Below are positions 9,334-16,701 of a DNA stretch of 32,201 nucleotides, piece by piece. The stretch covers positions 1-32,201 of the forward strand of contig JAIVJC010000147.1 in NCBI GenBank assembly GCA_020200235.1. The letters are read 5' to 3'. The DNA comes from Acidobacteriota bacterium. GTDB lineage: Bacteria > Acidobacteriota > Blastocatellia > Pyrinomonadales > Pyrinomonadaceae. The notes under the pieces were generated by a model, which searched no databases, had not been told where the DNA came from, and saw nothing but the letters and a program-made list of their open reading frames with translations. How positions within the stretch are numbered: position 1 is the first letter of the stretch; every line of letters starts with the position of its first letter. Position numbers and translations under genes: made by a program.

Positions 9334-10824
9334 TCAATCACCGATCAGACCGTGGACGGAGACCGACTGACCGTTGGCGCTGAAGACGTAGAGGGTGCGC
9401 CCGTCGCGCGACCAGTCGGCCCGCTTCACCGCCGCGCCGTGGCTGAGCTTCGGCTTGCCCTGCTTGTCGTAGACGATCCTGCCGTCCTTGTCGCGCTTGA
9501 CCGGGGGCTCGATCACGGTCTGCAACAGCTCGCCCGTGCGCGTGTCGAAGATGCGGACGTACTCGTAGTCGTAGGTCATGAACATCCTGCCCGCGGGGTG
9601 CGGGACGACCGCCTCGTAGATGACGACCGTCTCCTTATCGTCGCTGGCGTAGCCCGTGTAGCTCTCCTCCTCGCGGAACGACAGCTTGTGTCTGAAGAGC
9701 ACGTCGCCGGTGGCGACATCGACGGCGAACATCTTGTCGCTCTTCTCCCTGACGTACATGCGCGGGGCGCGCACGTCGAGGATGACCTCGTTGTTGAGCC
9801 ACGAGTGGGGCAGCTCCACATCGTTGAGCTCGTGCTTCTTCTCCCCCGTGCGCGTCTCGTAGATTTGCAGGTTCTTGCCCACGTCGAGCGCGAAGTAGCG
9901 CCCGTCGGGGCTGAAGACGACGCCGGAGTCGTCGATCTTCGGCTCCGGCTTGAGCTCGTATTTGGGGCTGACGCCGCCGTCCACCTCCCATGCTACCAGG
10001 CGGTGCTCCGCCGGGTTCGACTTGTGCTTGTTGGTGAAGACGAGGAAGCGGCCGTCGGGGCTCACCCTGATCTCGCGCGTCCGCGGGTTGAAGTTCTCGT
10101 CGCCGACCGCGAGTGTCTTCTCCAACTGCCCCGTCCGCGTGTCCCAGGCGCGGATGACCCCCGCGGAGTCGCTGACGTACTTGACGCCGACGATGCTCCT
10201 CTTCGTCCGCCCCGTCGCGGCGAAGAAGCGGCGCCCGTCGTCGCTCAGGTGCCACCAAGTGACGTGCTCCAGCGTGACGCCGCCGCGGTACTCGTAAGTC
10301 TCCCCGTCCCAGAAGGAGAAGACGTGGTTCGTGTCGTAGCCGCTATAGATGTAGTTGAGGTGGCGGTCGGAGGTGATGATGGTCTTCCCGTCCTTGCTCC
10401 ACACGCCGGAGCGCAGGTCGCCCGGGCTCTTGTCGAGGACGGCGAGGCGCTTGCCCTCGCGGAAGTCCCAGACCCACGCCAGCTTCCTCTTCCCGTCCAC
10501 GGCTTCGGGGTGCCCGAAGATGAGCATCCGACGCCCGTCGGGCGCGAGCTCCGAGTCATCGGTCGAGAACCAGGCGCGCGCGCCGTAGGGGAGATTGATG
10601 GGGCGCGTCTCGACGACCTTCGTGTTCGGCAGATCGATGATCTGGAGGTTCTTAAACCCGACGAGCAGGAGCCTGTCTTCCTTCTCTAAATGCCTGTGCC
10701 ACTGGATGGAGTCTTTCGCGTCGTGGAGCCCGAAGTTCCCCCTGTACTCCACGACCGGCTTCGTCTGCGCGAGCGCCGCGTGCGCGCAGAGCAGGCACAG
10801 CAGAAGGGCGCGTAAAGACTCCAT
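9334..10824 (-). CDS. Secreted WD40/YVTN-like beta-propeller protein
   Basis: This 496-residue protein starts at ATG 10824, with AGGAGG upstream, and has a signal peptide (MESLRALLLCLLCAHAALAQ). The rest is a series of beta-propeller blades with recurring motifs: VWSKDGKTIITSDR, RVSPDGRFLVFTN, VFSPDGRYFALDVGKN, RAWDTRTGQLEKTL, IFDTRTGELLQTV and DWSRDGRTLYVFSANG. Such repeats bind proteins or ligands and rarely reveal a specific role. GC content is like the backbone, unlike the adjacent 8456-9103 gene. It lies between the two attC-like sites, so both genes could be on one cassette-sized unit. A longer in-frame start at 10896 would overlap attC-like site 2 and lacks a ribosome site. Confidence 0.78.
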   Translation of the reverse strand: MESLRALLLCLLCAHAALAQTKPVVEYRGNFGLHDAKDSIQWHRHLEKEDRLLLVGFKNLQIIDLPNTKVVETRPINLPYGARAWFSTDDSELAPDGRRMLIFGHPEAVDGKRKLAWVWDFREGKRLAVLDKSPGDLRSGVWSKDGKTIITSDRHLNYIYSGYDTNHVFSFWDGETYEYRGGVTLEHVTWWHLSDDGRRFFAATGRTKRSIVGVKYVSDSAGVIRAWDTRTGQLEKTLAVGDENFNPRTREIRVSPDGRFLVFTNKHKSNPAEHRLVAWEVDGGVSPKYELKPEPKIDDSGVVFSPDGRYFALDVGKNLQIYETRTGEKKHELNDVELPHSWLNNEVILDVRAPRMYVREKSDKMFAVDVATGDVLFRHKLSFREEESYTGYASDDKETVVIYEAVVPHPAGRMFMTYDYEYVRIFDTRTGELLQTVIEPPVKRDKDGRIVYDKQGKPKLSHGAAVKRADWSRDGRTLYVFSANGQSVSVHGLIGD

Positions 10825-10880
10825 GCCCACACCTCCTGATCGAGCAATCAATCGGGTTCTCCACTTTGCCAAGAGTGACA

Positions 10881-10935
10881 GCCTAACGCTCGGCATCAGC
10901 CGCGCCCCGATTCAACCTTCATGAGAGACACGCTA
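10881..10935 (-). other. attC-like site 2, R'/L' half
   Basis: On the minus strand this half ends GATGCCGAGCGTTAGGC, with R' box GTTAGGC (10887-10881) fitting GTTRRRY. It matches the corresponding end of attC-like site 1 (GATGCCGGGCGTTAGGT). The IS630 element separates it from its partner half at 11938-11970. Removing the IS and one TA copy gives an 86-bp site, close to the 90 bp of site 1. Confidence 0.55.
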
Positions 10936-11424
10936 TAGCTGATTGCATTTGCGTGTAACCTGATAGCCGCAATGCGAAAACCAACCGCAGCAGTCGACTC
11001 GGGTCACCAGTTGCAGCGCGGCGACGAGCGCGTCATTCAACTCTGCGGCGGTTCTCGCTTTGGCCGCACGCACCGCCGTTTTGATCTTTGACCACATCAA
11101 CTCGATGGGCGAAAAGTCCGGCGAGTAAGGCGCCAACCAGAGCACTTGTGCCCCGCACTCTTGAGCTACGTCTTCGAGCCGGCTGGCGCGATGCGCCGAG
11201 AGGTTGTCGAGCACTATCACATCACCTGGCCGGATCGTCGGGCGCAAGACCTGCTCGATGTAGGCATTGAAGGTGTCAGTATCGACCGCCCCTTCGACCG
11301 TCATCGTCGCTTGAGCACCCTCCAGCGAGAGGGCGCTGATGATTGAAGTCTGTGGCCCGTAGTTGCGCGGCACACTTTCCGTGGCGCGCCGCCCGCGTGG
11401 GGCGCGCCCATACAAGCGAGTCAT
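10933..11424 (-). CDS. IS630 transposase, catalytic (OrfB) part
   Basis: This frame carries the DDE catalytic core. The first Asp is in FIDEAG, just upstream of the ATG at 11424; the second is in VLDNLSAHRA; and the Glu is in YSPDFSPIELMWSKIK. The frame stays open upstream of 11424 through NNYKRAWFW to an A7 run at 11546-11540, so expression most likely needs a -1 shift from OrfA rather than starting at 11424. The TAG stop (10935-10933) is built from the flanking target TA plus the next host base. Transposases of this family cut and paste at TA. Confidence 0.85.
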   Translation of the reverse strand: MTRLYGRAPRGRRATESVPRNYGPQTSIISALSLEGAQATMTVEGAVDTDTFNAYIEQVLRPTIRPGDVIVLDNLSAHRASRLEDVAQECGAQVLWLAPYSPDFSPIELMWSKIKTAVRAAKARTAAELNDALVAALQLVTRVDCCGWFSHCGYQVTRKCNQL

Positions 11425-11937
11425 CGCCGTGTTAACGCCTGCCTCGTCGATGAAGCGCAGGCGTCGTTGATCTACTTGCGCAACACGCCGCCAGAACCAG
11501 GCTCTCTTGTAGTTGTTGCGTTCCGCCGCGGCAAAGCTCTTTTTTTGTGCGGCAGATCAAGTTGTGCGAGTGCCCGGCAGATGGTCGAGACATGGACGCT
11601 CACGCCTTCCTGCTCCTCCAGGATGGTCTGCAACTCGGCTAAGGAGATATCGTTTTGGACACGCACTTGGCGGCCTAAGAGCTGCCGCTGCTTGGGCGTC
11701 AGGCTCGCGCGTCTACCGCCGCCATGCCCGCGCGGCGCAAGTTCGCCGGTTGTGCGAGAGAGCGAGAGCATCTTTTTGACAAAGCCCACGCTGACGCTGA
11801 ACCGCTCGGCGACGGTGGCAATCGAGTCATAGCCTTGTTCATAGGCGCGGACGACGCGCTGACGTAAATCCAGGGAGTAAGCTTGCATGAGTTACAGCGT
11901 ACTTCACGGTGCGACTACATGCAATCGCAATTAGCTA
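10936..11937 (-). mobile_element. Complete IS630-family insertion sequence
   Basis: The element is 1002 bp, flanked by TA on both sides (10934-10935 and 11938-11939), the target duplication of the IS630/Tc1 group. Its ends form imperfect inverted repeats of about 20 bp starting TAGCT (10936-10955 and 11918-11937, about 16 of 20 matching). Two overlapping minus-strand frames encode the transposase. It lies inside attC-like site 2. Confidence 0.85.
11472..11888 (-). CDS. IS630 transposase, DNA-binding (OrfA) part
   Basis: This codes for 138 residues starting MQAYSLDLRQRVV, the usual opening of IS630 transposases. A helix-turn-helix follows (SIATVAERFSVSVGFVKKML) and then a second winged or HTH segment (ISLAELQTILEEQEGVSVHVSTICRAL). 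In-frame translation after HKK is low-quality sequence ending at 11472. Reading A7 (11546-11540) with a -1 slip gives HKKKSFAAAERNNYKRAW, which continues into the catalytic part. Programmed frameshifting or transcriptional slippage is therefore likely. Confidence 0.85.
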   Translation of the reverse strand: MQAYSLDLRQRVVRAYEQGYDSIATVAERFSVSVGFVKKMLSLSRTTGELAPRGHGGGRRASLTPKQRQLLGRQVRVQNDISLAELQTILEEQEGVSVHVSTICRALAQLDLPHKKRALPRRNATTTREPGSGGVLRK

Positions 11938-11970
11938 TAGAGGGATGCCGGATGCGTGCCGTTGTTAGCT
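11938..11970 (-). other. attC-like site 2, R''/L'' half
   Basis: On the minus strand this half begins AGCTAAC (11970-11964), spacer AACGG (identical to site 1) and L'' CACGCATCCGG, against CATGCACCCGA in site 1. It is the partner of 10881-10935 across the IS630 insertion. R'' fits RYYYAAC except at one position. Confidence 0.55.
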
Positions 11971-11982
11971 CGCCCGTTATTT

Positions 11983-12609
11983 TTAGCTCGATCTTTTTTC
12001 CTTTTGCTCTGCCAGCAAAATATAGCCGTCTGAAATATAGATTCTCAGGATAACAATTGTTGACTTGTTTGGGTTTGGAACAATAGATTTTACTACGCCG
12101 CCGATTGCCGCAGTTTTCCCTTCGTGTTTATCAAAATCAAAATCTTCCTTAAGCTGCACATACTCAAAAGCGAAAATACTTGTCCCTTTTTTATTTGTCG
12201 CCGCCGTCATAGCCTTATTTTTCGCATCGCCCGACGCACAGATGTAGTTGAATTCACCTCGGCACTTGGTGGCGATTTGGCGAAATGGGAACACAATTTT
12301 TTTGCCGACAAAATTTTTGATGGTCTTTTCAAGTTCCTCATAACTCATACTACCTACGAACACCTTTCCGGCAGCCGAGTATAAATACATATAGCGCAAA
12401 TTGGCGATGGACTTCGCTTCATCATTATCTTTCAGCAGCTTGAGATATTCGTCCGATAAATCAAACGCAGTATTCCAATCCTCATTGTTGAGAGCCGCAA
12501 ATAAGTCTTGCCATTGCTTGTCAGTTAATTCATTAGGAGTTTTAGCTTGAGCAGAGAGAGAAATAACTGTTAGACCAAAAATGAGCGATAGTAAAAGTAC
12601 CTGCTTCAT
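11983..12609 (-). CDS. Secreted hypothetical protein, AT-rich cargo
   Basis: This 208-residue protein has a signal peptide (MKQVLLLSLIFGLTVISLSAQA) and a helical start (LTDKQWQDLFAALNNEDWNTAFDLSDEYLKLL) that may be TPR-like. A later region, from about residue 90, begins FVGKKIVFPFRQIATKC and includes AAIGGVVKSIVPNPNKSTIVILRIY, suggesting an OB-like or beta-rich fold. Codon use is strongly AT-rich for this window, indicating recent transfer. A GAAGGTG motif precedes the ATG at 12609. It lies directly before attC-like site 2. I do not recognise the family. Confidence 0.75.
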   Translation of the reverse strand: MKQVLLLSLIFGLTVISLSAQAKTPNELTDKQWQDLFAALNNEDWNTAFDLSDEYLKLLKDNDEAKSIANLRYMYLYSAAGKVFVGSMSYEELEKTIKNFVGKKIVFPFRQIATKCRGEFNYICASGDAKNKAMTAATNKKGTSIFAFEYVQLKEDFDFDKHEGKTAAIGGVVKSIVPNPNKSTIVILRIYISDGYILLAEQKEKRSS

Positions 12610-12636
12610 ATAAATTCACCTTCATTTGCAACAGAA

Positions 12637-12643
12637 GCCTAAC
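12637..12643 (-). other. Isolated R'-type core (GTTAGGC)
   Basis: GTTAGGC on the minus strand, 28 bases upstream of the cargo gene start at 12609, is placed as the R' cores of the two attC-like sites are placed before their next genes. No convincing R''/L'' partner is visible upstream; only a GAAA-loop hairpin (CCGCA/TGCGG, 12653-12666) is nearby. It could mark the cassette boundary or be chance. Confidence 0.3.
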
Positions 12644-12710
12644 ACGCATTCTACCGCAGAAATGCGGCGTAAGTACCGACTCGATCACTCTGCCGCAGAG
12701 CATAAATGTA

Positions 12711-12740
12711 AAAAGGCGACCGCGCTGAGCGGTCGCCTTT
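12711..12740 (-). terminator. Intrinsic terminator ending the E1/hicB transcript
   Basis: AAAGGCGACCGC (12712-12723) pairs perfectly with GCGGTCGCCTTT (12729-12740) around a 5-base loop. On the minus strand the stem runs into TTTTT, the classic intrinsic terminator form, right after the duplicated E1-beta tail. Confidence 0.8.
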
Positions 12741-12819
12741 CGTCGCCGCGGCGGTATGCGCCGTCAGTAAGCGTAGAGCTCGGTGACGGCGCGCAGCACG
12801 TCCTCGGGCTGGGAGAATG
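12733..12819. repeat. Direct repeat copy A of the E1-beta gene 3' end
   Basis: About 87 bp match 13101-13191, covering the last 18 or so codons of E1 beta plus about 30-35 bp of 3' flank down to the first arm of the terminator hairpin. Coding differences are mainly third-position changes plus a 3-base length difference. Confidence 0.75.
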
Positions 12820-12820
12820 C
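12764..12820 (-). pseudogene. Orphan copy of the E1-beta C-terminal tail
   Basis: On the minus strand the frame ending at TGA 12766-12764 reads AFSQPEDVLRAVTELYAY. The intact E1-beta ends [19 protein letters not shown] at 13132. This orphan tail overlaps the last bases of hicB in another frame and has no start of its own. It is a remnant left by recombination or by insertion at the gene's 3' end. Confidence 0.7.
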
Positions 12821-13038
12821 TAGGCGAACATCAGCCGGCCTTTCGGCTCAGGGATTTCCCGACCTAGCTCATTCGCGGTCTCAATCCATTCATCGATAAT
12901 CACGCCCACGTGGGCGACAGCTTCCGAGTACGTTGCCCCATCCGCCATGCAGCCGGGCAACTCCGGCACCTCGGCGATGAAGGCCTGATCCTCGTCGCTC
13001 CAATAGATAATGATCTCATACTTGTAATTTTCACTCAT
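12820..13038 (-). CDS. HicB-like (UPF0150) small protein
   Basis: This 72-residue protein has the HicB N-terminal pattern: YKYEIIIYWSDEDQAFIAEVPELPGCMADG followed by TYSEAVAHVGVIIDEWIETA. HicB antitoxins normally neutralise HicA mRNA interferases. No HicA follows or precedes it here, and it lacks a C-terminal DNA-binding domain, so it may be a solo HicB. A GGAGG lies upstream. A short open frame reading VRGVLLKYKLGGQGDE overlaps its start at 13031 and may be the end of a truncated partner gene; its family is unknown to me. It lies between the two direct repeats of the E1-beta 3' end. Confidence 0.8.
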   Translation of the reverse strand: MSENYKYEIIIYWSDEDQAFIAEVPELPGCMADGATYSEAVAHVGVIIDEWIETANELGREIPEPKGRLMFA

Positions 13039-13100
13039 CGCCCTGACCTCCGAGCTTGTATTTCAAGAGCACGCCACGCACTGTTTGACTTGATAGGCAG

Positions 13101-13191
13101 CCGCCTTTTGCCGTCGCGGTGATGCGCGAGGTCAGTAGGCGTAGAGCTCGGTGATGGCGCGCAGCACGTCTTCGGACTGCGGGAGGATCGC
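13101..13191. repeat. Direct repeat copy B, within the intact E1-beta 3' end
   Basis: This is the partner of 12733-12819. It includes the last codons and stop of the intact E1-beta gene and flank reaching only the first arm of the terminator hairpin (AAAAGGCGG on the minus strand), after which the hicB segment begins. Confidence 0.75.
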
Positions 13192-14163
13192 GTCTTCGAG
13201 CTGGGGCGCGTAGGCGACGAAGGTGTCGAGGGCGCAGACGCGGCGCACGGGCGCGTCGAGGTGTTCGAACAGCTCGTCCGCCGCGCGCGCTGCGATCTCT
13301 GCGCCGAAGCCGAATGACCGCGTGTCCTCGTGGACGACGAGCAGCTTGTTGGTCTTCTTCACGCTGCGCGCGACCGACTCCCAGTCGTAGGGCGCGAGCG
13401 TGCGCAGGTCTACGACCTCGGCGTTGATGCCCTGCTGCTCGGCTTGCTTCGCCGCGACGAGCGAGCGCTGGACGAGCGCGCCGAAGGTGATGATCGTCAG
13501 GTCGGTCCCCTCGCGCACCGTCTTCGCCTTGCCGAACGGGATGAGGAAGCCGTCCGCGGGGTACTGCGACTTGTTGTAAGCCTGACGGTAGAGGTGCTTG
13601 TGTTCGAGGAAGAGCACGGGGTCGTCGCAGCGGATCGCCGTGCGCAGCAGCCCGTTCGCGTCGAGCGCGCTCGAAGGGTAGACGACTCGCAAGCCGGGGA
13701 TGTGCGTGAACAGCGTGTCGCCCGACTGCGAGTGGTAGACCGCGCCGCCCTTCAGGTAGCCGCCGACGGGCACGCGCATCACGACGGGGCACTTCCACTC
13801 ATTGCCCGAGCGCCAGCGCATCAGCGCCAGCTCGTTCCTGATCTGGTGGTAGGCGGGCCAGATGTAGTCGAAGAACTGTATCTCGACGATGGGTTTGAGC
13901 CCGCGCGTCGCCATCCCGATCGCGCGACCGATGATGTTCGCCTCCGCGAGCGGCGAGTTGAAGACGCGCGCCGAGCCGAACTTGCGCTGCAAATTCGCGG
14001 TGACTTTGAAGACGCCGCCCTTGCCCTTGACCTTGTCGAGGTACTGCTCGCGCGACACGTCCGCCACGTCCTCGCCGAAGACGACGATTGCGGGGTCGCG
14101 CGCCATCTCCTCGTGCAGACAGCGGTTGATGTTATCGACCATCGTGCCCGCGTTGCCGGACAC
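13132..14163 (-). CDS. 2-oxoacid dehydrogenase E1 component, beta part
   Basis: From the GTG at 14163 this codes for 343 residues of the E1-beta transketolase-like fold: VFGEDVAD near the N-terminus, [34 protein letters not shown], and the C-terminal swivel domain ([24 protein letters not shown]). E1 decarboxylates pyruvate or a branched-chain 2-oxoacid using thiamine diphosphate with E1 alpha; the substrate cannot be told here. The frame continues upstream of 14163 as [19 protein letters not shown], which looks like the linker of a fused alpha/beta E1. The GTG is therefore probably internal to an ancestral fusion, though AGAGGAAGG before it could allow reinitiation. Its 3' end is duplicated downstream of hicB. 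Confidence 0.85.
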   Translation of the reverse strand: MSGNAGTMVDNINRCLHEEMARDPAIVVFGEDVADVSREQYLDKVKGKGGVFKVTANLQRKFGSARVFNSPLAEANIIGRAIGMATRGLKPIVEIQFFDYIWPAYHQIRNELALMRWRSGNEWKCPVVMRVPVGGYLKGGAVYHSQSGDTLFTHIPGLRVVYPSSALDANGLLRTAIRCDDPVLFLEHKHLYRQAYNKSQYPADGFLIPFGKAKTVREGTDLTIITFGALVQRSLVAAKQAEQQGINAEVVDLRTLAPYDWESVARSVKKTNKLLVVHEDTRSFGFGAEIAARAADELFEHLDAPVRRVCALDTFVAYAPQLEDAILPQSEDVLRAITELYAY

Positions 14164-15040
14164 TTCCGCGCCTTCCTCTTTGTCGAACTCCTTCGACGCG
14201 GGATCGACTTCCGGCGAATAGACGAACTGCTCGGCGGTCTCCCTCGCGGGCTGCGGGCTTCGCGTGGACGAGCGCGGGACCCTTGCGCGCGCGGCAGTAT
14301 TCGACGGCGCGTCTGATCGTCTCTAAAGATTCGACGGGGTCTGTGCCGTCGCACTTCTGGATGAAGAGGTCCGGGAAGCCTTTGACGAGTTCTGATATGT
14401 CGCCGCCCGCCGTCTGCACCTCGACGGGCACGCTGATCGCGTAGCCGTTGTCTTCGATCAGAAACAGCACGGGGAGCTTCAGGTTGCTCGCCGTGTTGAG
14501 CGCCTCCCAGAACTCGCCCTCGCTGGTCGTGCCGTCGCCCGCGGAGCAGTAGACGATCTCGTCGCCGCGGAAGCCCGTCACCTTGTCTTTGAGCTCTTCG
14601 ACGAGCGAGGCGCGGTAGCTCGCCTCGGCGCAGCCGACCGCCTGGATGAACTGCGTGCCCGTGGGCGACGACTGCGAGACGATGTTGAGTTTCTTGTGAC
14701 CCCAGTGCGAGGGCATCTGCCGCCCGTGCGAGTTCGGGTCTGCCTCGGCGCCGACCGCCGAGAGGAGTTGTTCGAGCGCGGTCATGCCGAGCTGCAGACA
14801 GAGCGCGCGGTCGCGGTAGTAGGGGTAGAACCAGTCGTAAGCGGGCTTGAGCGCGCGTCCCGCGGCGACCAGGACCGCCTCGTGCCCCGCGCCCGAGATC
14901 TGGAAGAAGATTTTGTTCTGCCCCTTGAGCTGAATCTCCTTGTCGTCCACGCGCCGCGACAGGTACATCGTCCGGTAGATCGAGATCATCTCGCCGGCAC
15001 TCAACCCGCGATACTCACGCGCCTTCAACTCAGTCGCCAT
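14132..15040 (-). CDS. 2-oxoacid dehydrogenase E1 component, alpha part (C-terminally disrupted)
   Basis: Residues 1-260 are a good E1-alpha: [29 protein letters not shown], and the thiamine-diphosphate motif [15 protein letters not shown] (168 onward) ending at Asn198 in [11 protein letters not shown]. After ALVHAK (residue 261, about 14258) the family's phosphorylation-loop region with HSxSDD is absent and the frame becomes an Arg-rich run to 14132. The E1-beta frame resumes at once with [16 protein letters not shown] deletion not divisible by three at the tandem GCGGGCT repeat (14246-14259) would explain this. It starts 16 bp after the TPR gene, in an operon with acyl-CoA dehydrogenase. 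Without the loop, activity is doubtful unless this is an assembly error. Confidence 0.8.
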   Translation of the reverse strand: MATELKAREYRGLSAGEMISIYRTMYLSRRVDDKEIQLKGQNKIFFQISGAGHEAVLVAAGRALKPAYDWFYPYYRDRALCLQLGMTALEQLLSAVGAEADPNSHGRQMPSHWGHKKLNIVSQSSPTGTQFIQAVGCAEASYRASLVEELKDKVTGFRGDEIVYCSAGDGTTSEGEFWEALNTASNLKLPVLFLIEDNGYAISVPVEVQTAGGDISELVKGFPDLFIQKCDGTDPVESLETIRRAVEYCRARKGPALVHAKPAAREGDRRAVRLFAGSRSRVEGVRQRGRRGSVRQRGHDGR

Positions 15041-15056
15041 CGTCTTAAATCCTTCG

Positions 15057-15386
15057 CTATGAATTTTCTTCCTGGTACTCGGTCTCCAGCGTCATCCGGT
15101 AGTCCTCAGCCATCGACGGGTGGCCGTGCGCCGTGGCGACCTCGATGCCGCGCTCGTAGGCGCGGCGCGCCTCGTCTCGCTTGCCGACTCTCTCGCAGGC
15201 GCGCGCCAGCATCCCGTAGGCGTTGCCCTCGTCGTTGTGCAGGCGCAGGTACCTGTAGAGCGCGGCGATCAACTCCTCGTCGCGCCCGGCTTTCTCGTAC
15301 TCCTTCGCCAGACCGAAGAGCACCATCGCGTTCTCCGGCTCGGCGGCGAGCATCTGCTCGAACACTTCAATGCGCGAGGTGGTCAT
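15057..15386 (-). CDS. Small TPR-repeat protein
   Basis: This 109-residue protein from ATG 15386 (GGAG 9 bases upstream) consists of about three tetratricopeptide-like helical pairs: [27 protein letters not shown], then [27 protein letters not shown], then [18 protein letters not shown]. TPRs mediate protein contacts. It sits between acyl-CoA dehydrogenase (34 bp upstream) and E1 alpha (16 bp downstream), so it is probably co-transcribed and may assist assembly of a metabolic complex, which is inference. There is no signal peptide. A longer frame to 15581 is an antisense-like artefact within the dehydrogenase gene's end. Confidence 0.85.
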   Translation of the reverse strand: MTTSRIEVFEQMLAAEPENAMVLFGLAKEYEKAGRDEELIAALYRYLRLHNDEGNAYGMLARACERVGKRDEARRAYERGIEVATAHGHPSMAEDYRMTLETEYQEENS

Positions 15387-15420
15387 TGAATCGGCTCCGG
15401 AGTCTCCATCGCGAGGGCGG

Positions 15421-16602
15421 CTACTTGCCGCTCGTGATGAGCTTGGCGATGGTCTGCAGTTGCATGTTCGACGTGCCCTCGTAGATCGCGCCGATCTTCG
15501 AGTCGCGCCAGAATTTCTCGACCGGGTAGTCCTTGACGAAGCCGTAGCCGCCGTACATCTCGATCGCCTTCGACGACACACGCTCGGCGACGCGCGACGA
15601 GTAGAGTTTCGCCATCGCGGCTTCCTTGACGAAGGGGAGACCGGCGTCCTTCATGCGCGCCGCGTTGTAGACCATCAGGCGCGCCGCCTCGATCTCGGTC
15701 GCCATCTCGGCGAGCTGGAACTGCACGCCCTGAAAGCTGTTGATGGGCTTGCCGAACTGCTCGCGCTCGGCGGTGTACGAAAGCGCCGCTTCCAGGGCGC
15801 CGCGCGCCAACCCGATCATCTGCGCGCCGATGCCGATGCGCCCCTCGTTCAAGGTCTCGATGGAGACCTTGTAGCCCTTGCCGAACTCGCCGAGCAGGTT
15901 CTCCTTCGGCACGCGGCAGTTGTCGAAGATGATCTCGGTGGTGGAAGAGGCGCGGATGCCGAGCTTGTTCTCCTTCTTGCCGACCGAGAAGCCCTCGAAA
16001 CCCTTCTCGACGACGAACGCCGTGATGCCTTTGTAACCTTCCTCCGGCTTCGCGTTCGCGAAGACGACGAAGATCTCCGCCTCCATGCCGTTCGTGATCC
16101 AGAGCTTCTGACCGTTGATCACGTAGTGATCGCCGGCGTCGGCGGCGGTCGTGCGCATGGCGAAGGCGTCCGATCCCGAGCCGGCTTCGCTCAGGGCGTA
16201 GGCGCCGACGGTGTCCGCGGCGAGGCGCGTCAGGTACTTCTTCTTCTGCTCGGGCGAGCCCCAGCGGATCAGCGCGTTGTTGACGAGCGTGTTCTGCACG
16301 TCCATCAAAACTCCCACCGAAGGGTCGACGCGCGAGAGCTCCTCGACGCCGATGATCGCCGTGAAGAAGTTCGCGCCCGCGCCGCCGTACTCCTCCGGCG
16401 TCTCGACGCCCATCAAGCCGAGATCGAAGAGCTGCTTGATGACGGCTTTGTCCATCTTCGCCTCTTCGTCCATCCGCTCGACGCGGGGCCTGAGCTCGCC
16501 CTCAGCGAACTCGCGCACAGAGGCGCGGAACATCTGCTCGTCCTCCGAATAGACGGTCAAGGGCGATCCGGTCGGTAACTCTTCGGTTGCTGCTCTGCTC
16601 AT
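15421..16602 (-). CDS. Acyl-CoA dehydrogenase
   Basis: This 393-residue protein is a FAD-dependent acyl-CoA dehydrogenase, which introduces the alpha-beta double bond in fatty or branched-chain acyl-CoA breakdown. Visible motifs are [19 protein letters not shown] (FAD/substrate signature), [57 protein letters not shown] and the C-terminal catalytic-base motif [11 protein letters not shown] chose the ATG at 16602 (MSRAATEE); the frame extends to 16665 without support. It heads the operon with the TPR protein and E1. Because a branched-chain 2-oxoacid E1 product would feed such an enzyme, branched-chain amino acid catabolism is a reasonable but unproven context. Confidence 0.92.
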   Translation of the reverse strand: MSRAATEELPTGSPLTVYSEDEQMFRASVREFAEGELRPRVERMDEEAKMDKAVIKQLFDLGLMGVETPEEYGGAGANFFTAIIGVEELSRVDPSVGVLMDVQNTLVNNALIRWGSPEQKKKYLTRLAADTVGAYALSEAGSGSDAFAMRTTAADAGDHYVINGQKLWITNGMEAEIFVVFANAKPEEGYKGITAFVVEKGFEGFSVGKKENKLGIRASSTTEIIFDNCRVPKENLLGEFGKGYKVSIETLNEGRIGIGAQMIGLARGALEAALSYTAEREQFGKPINSFQGVQFQLAEMATEIEAARLMVYNAARMKDAGLPFVKEAAMAKLYSSRVAERVSSKAIEMYGGYGFVKDYPVEKFWRDSKIGAIYEGTSNMQLQTIAKLITSGK

Positions 16603-16701
16603 GAAAGAAGTGCCCTTCGCTAATGATTTTAAGTGTGCCGGGATGCCTAGTGTACGCGCTAGCATCGCTCACGGACGCGCCCGCGGTCAACCCTCGAAGG
16701 C

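Noticed and set aside
12820-13131. Complete HicAB toxin-antitoxin pair
   Set aside because: Only a HicB-like protein is present. The short frame before it does not look like HicA.
8303-13131. Integron integrase or phage integrase driving the island
   Set aside because: No tyrosine-recombinase-like protein is encoded on either strand; the only recombinase is the IS630 transposase.
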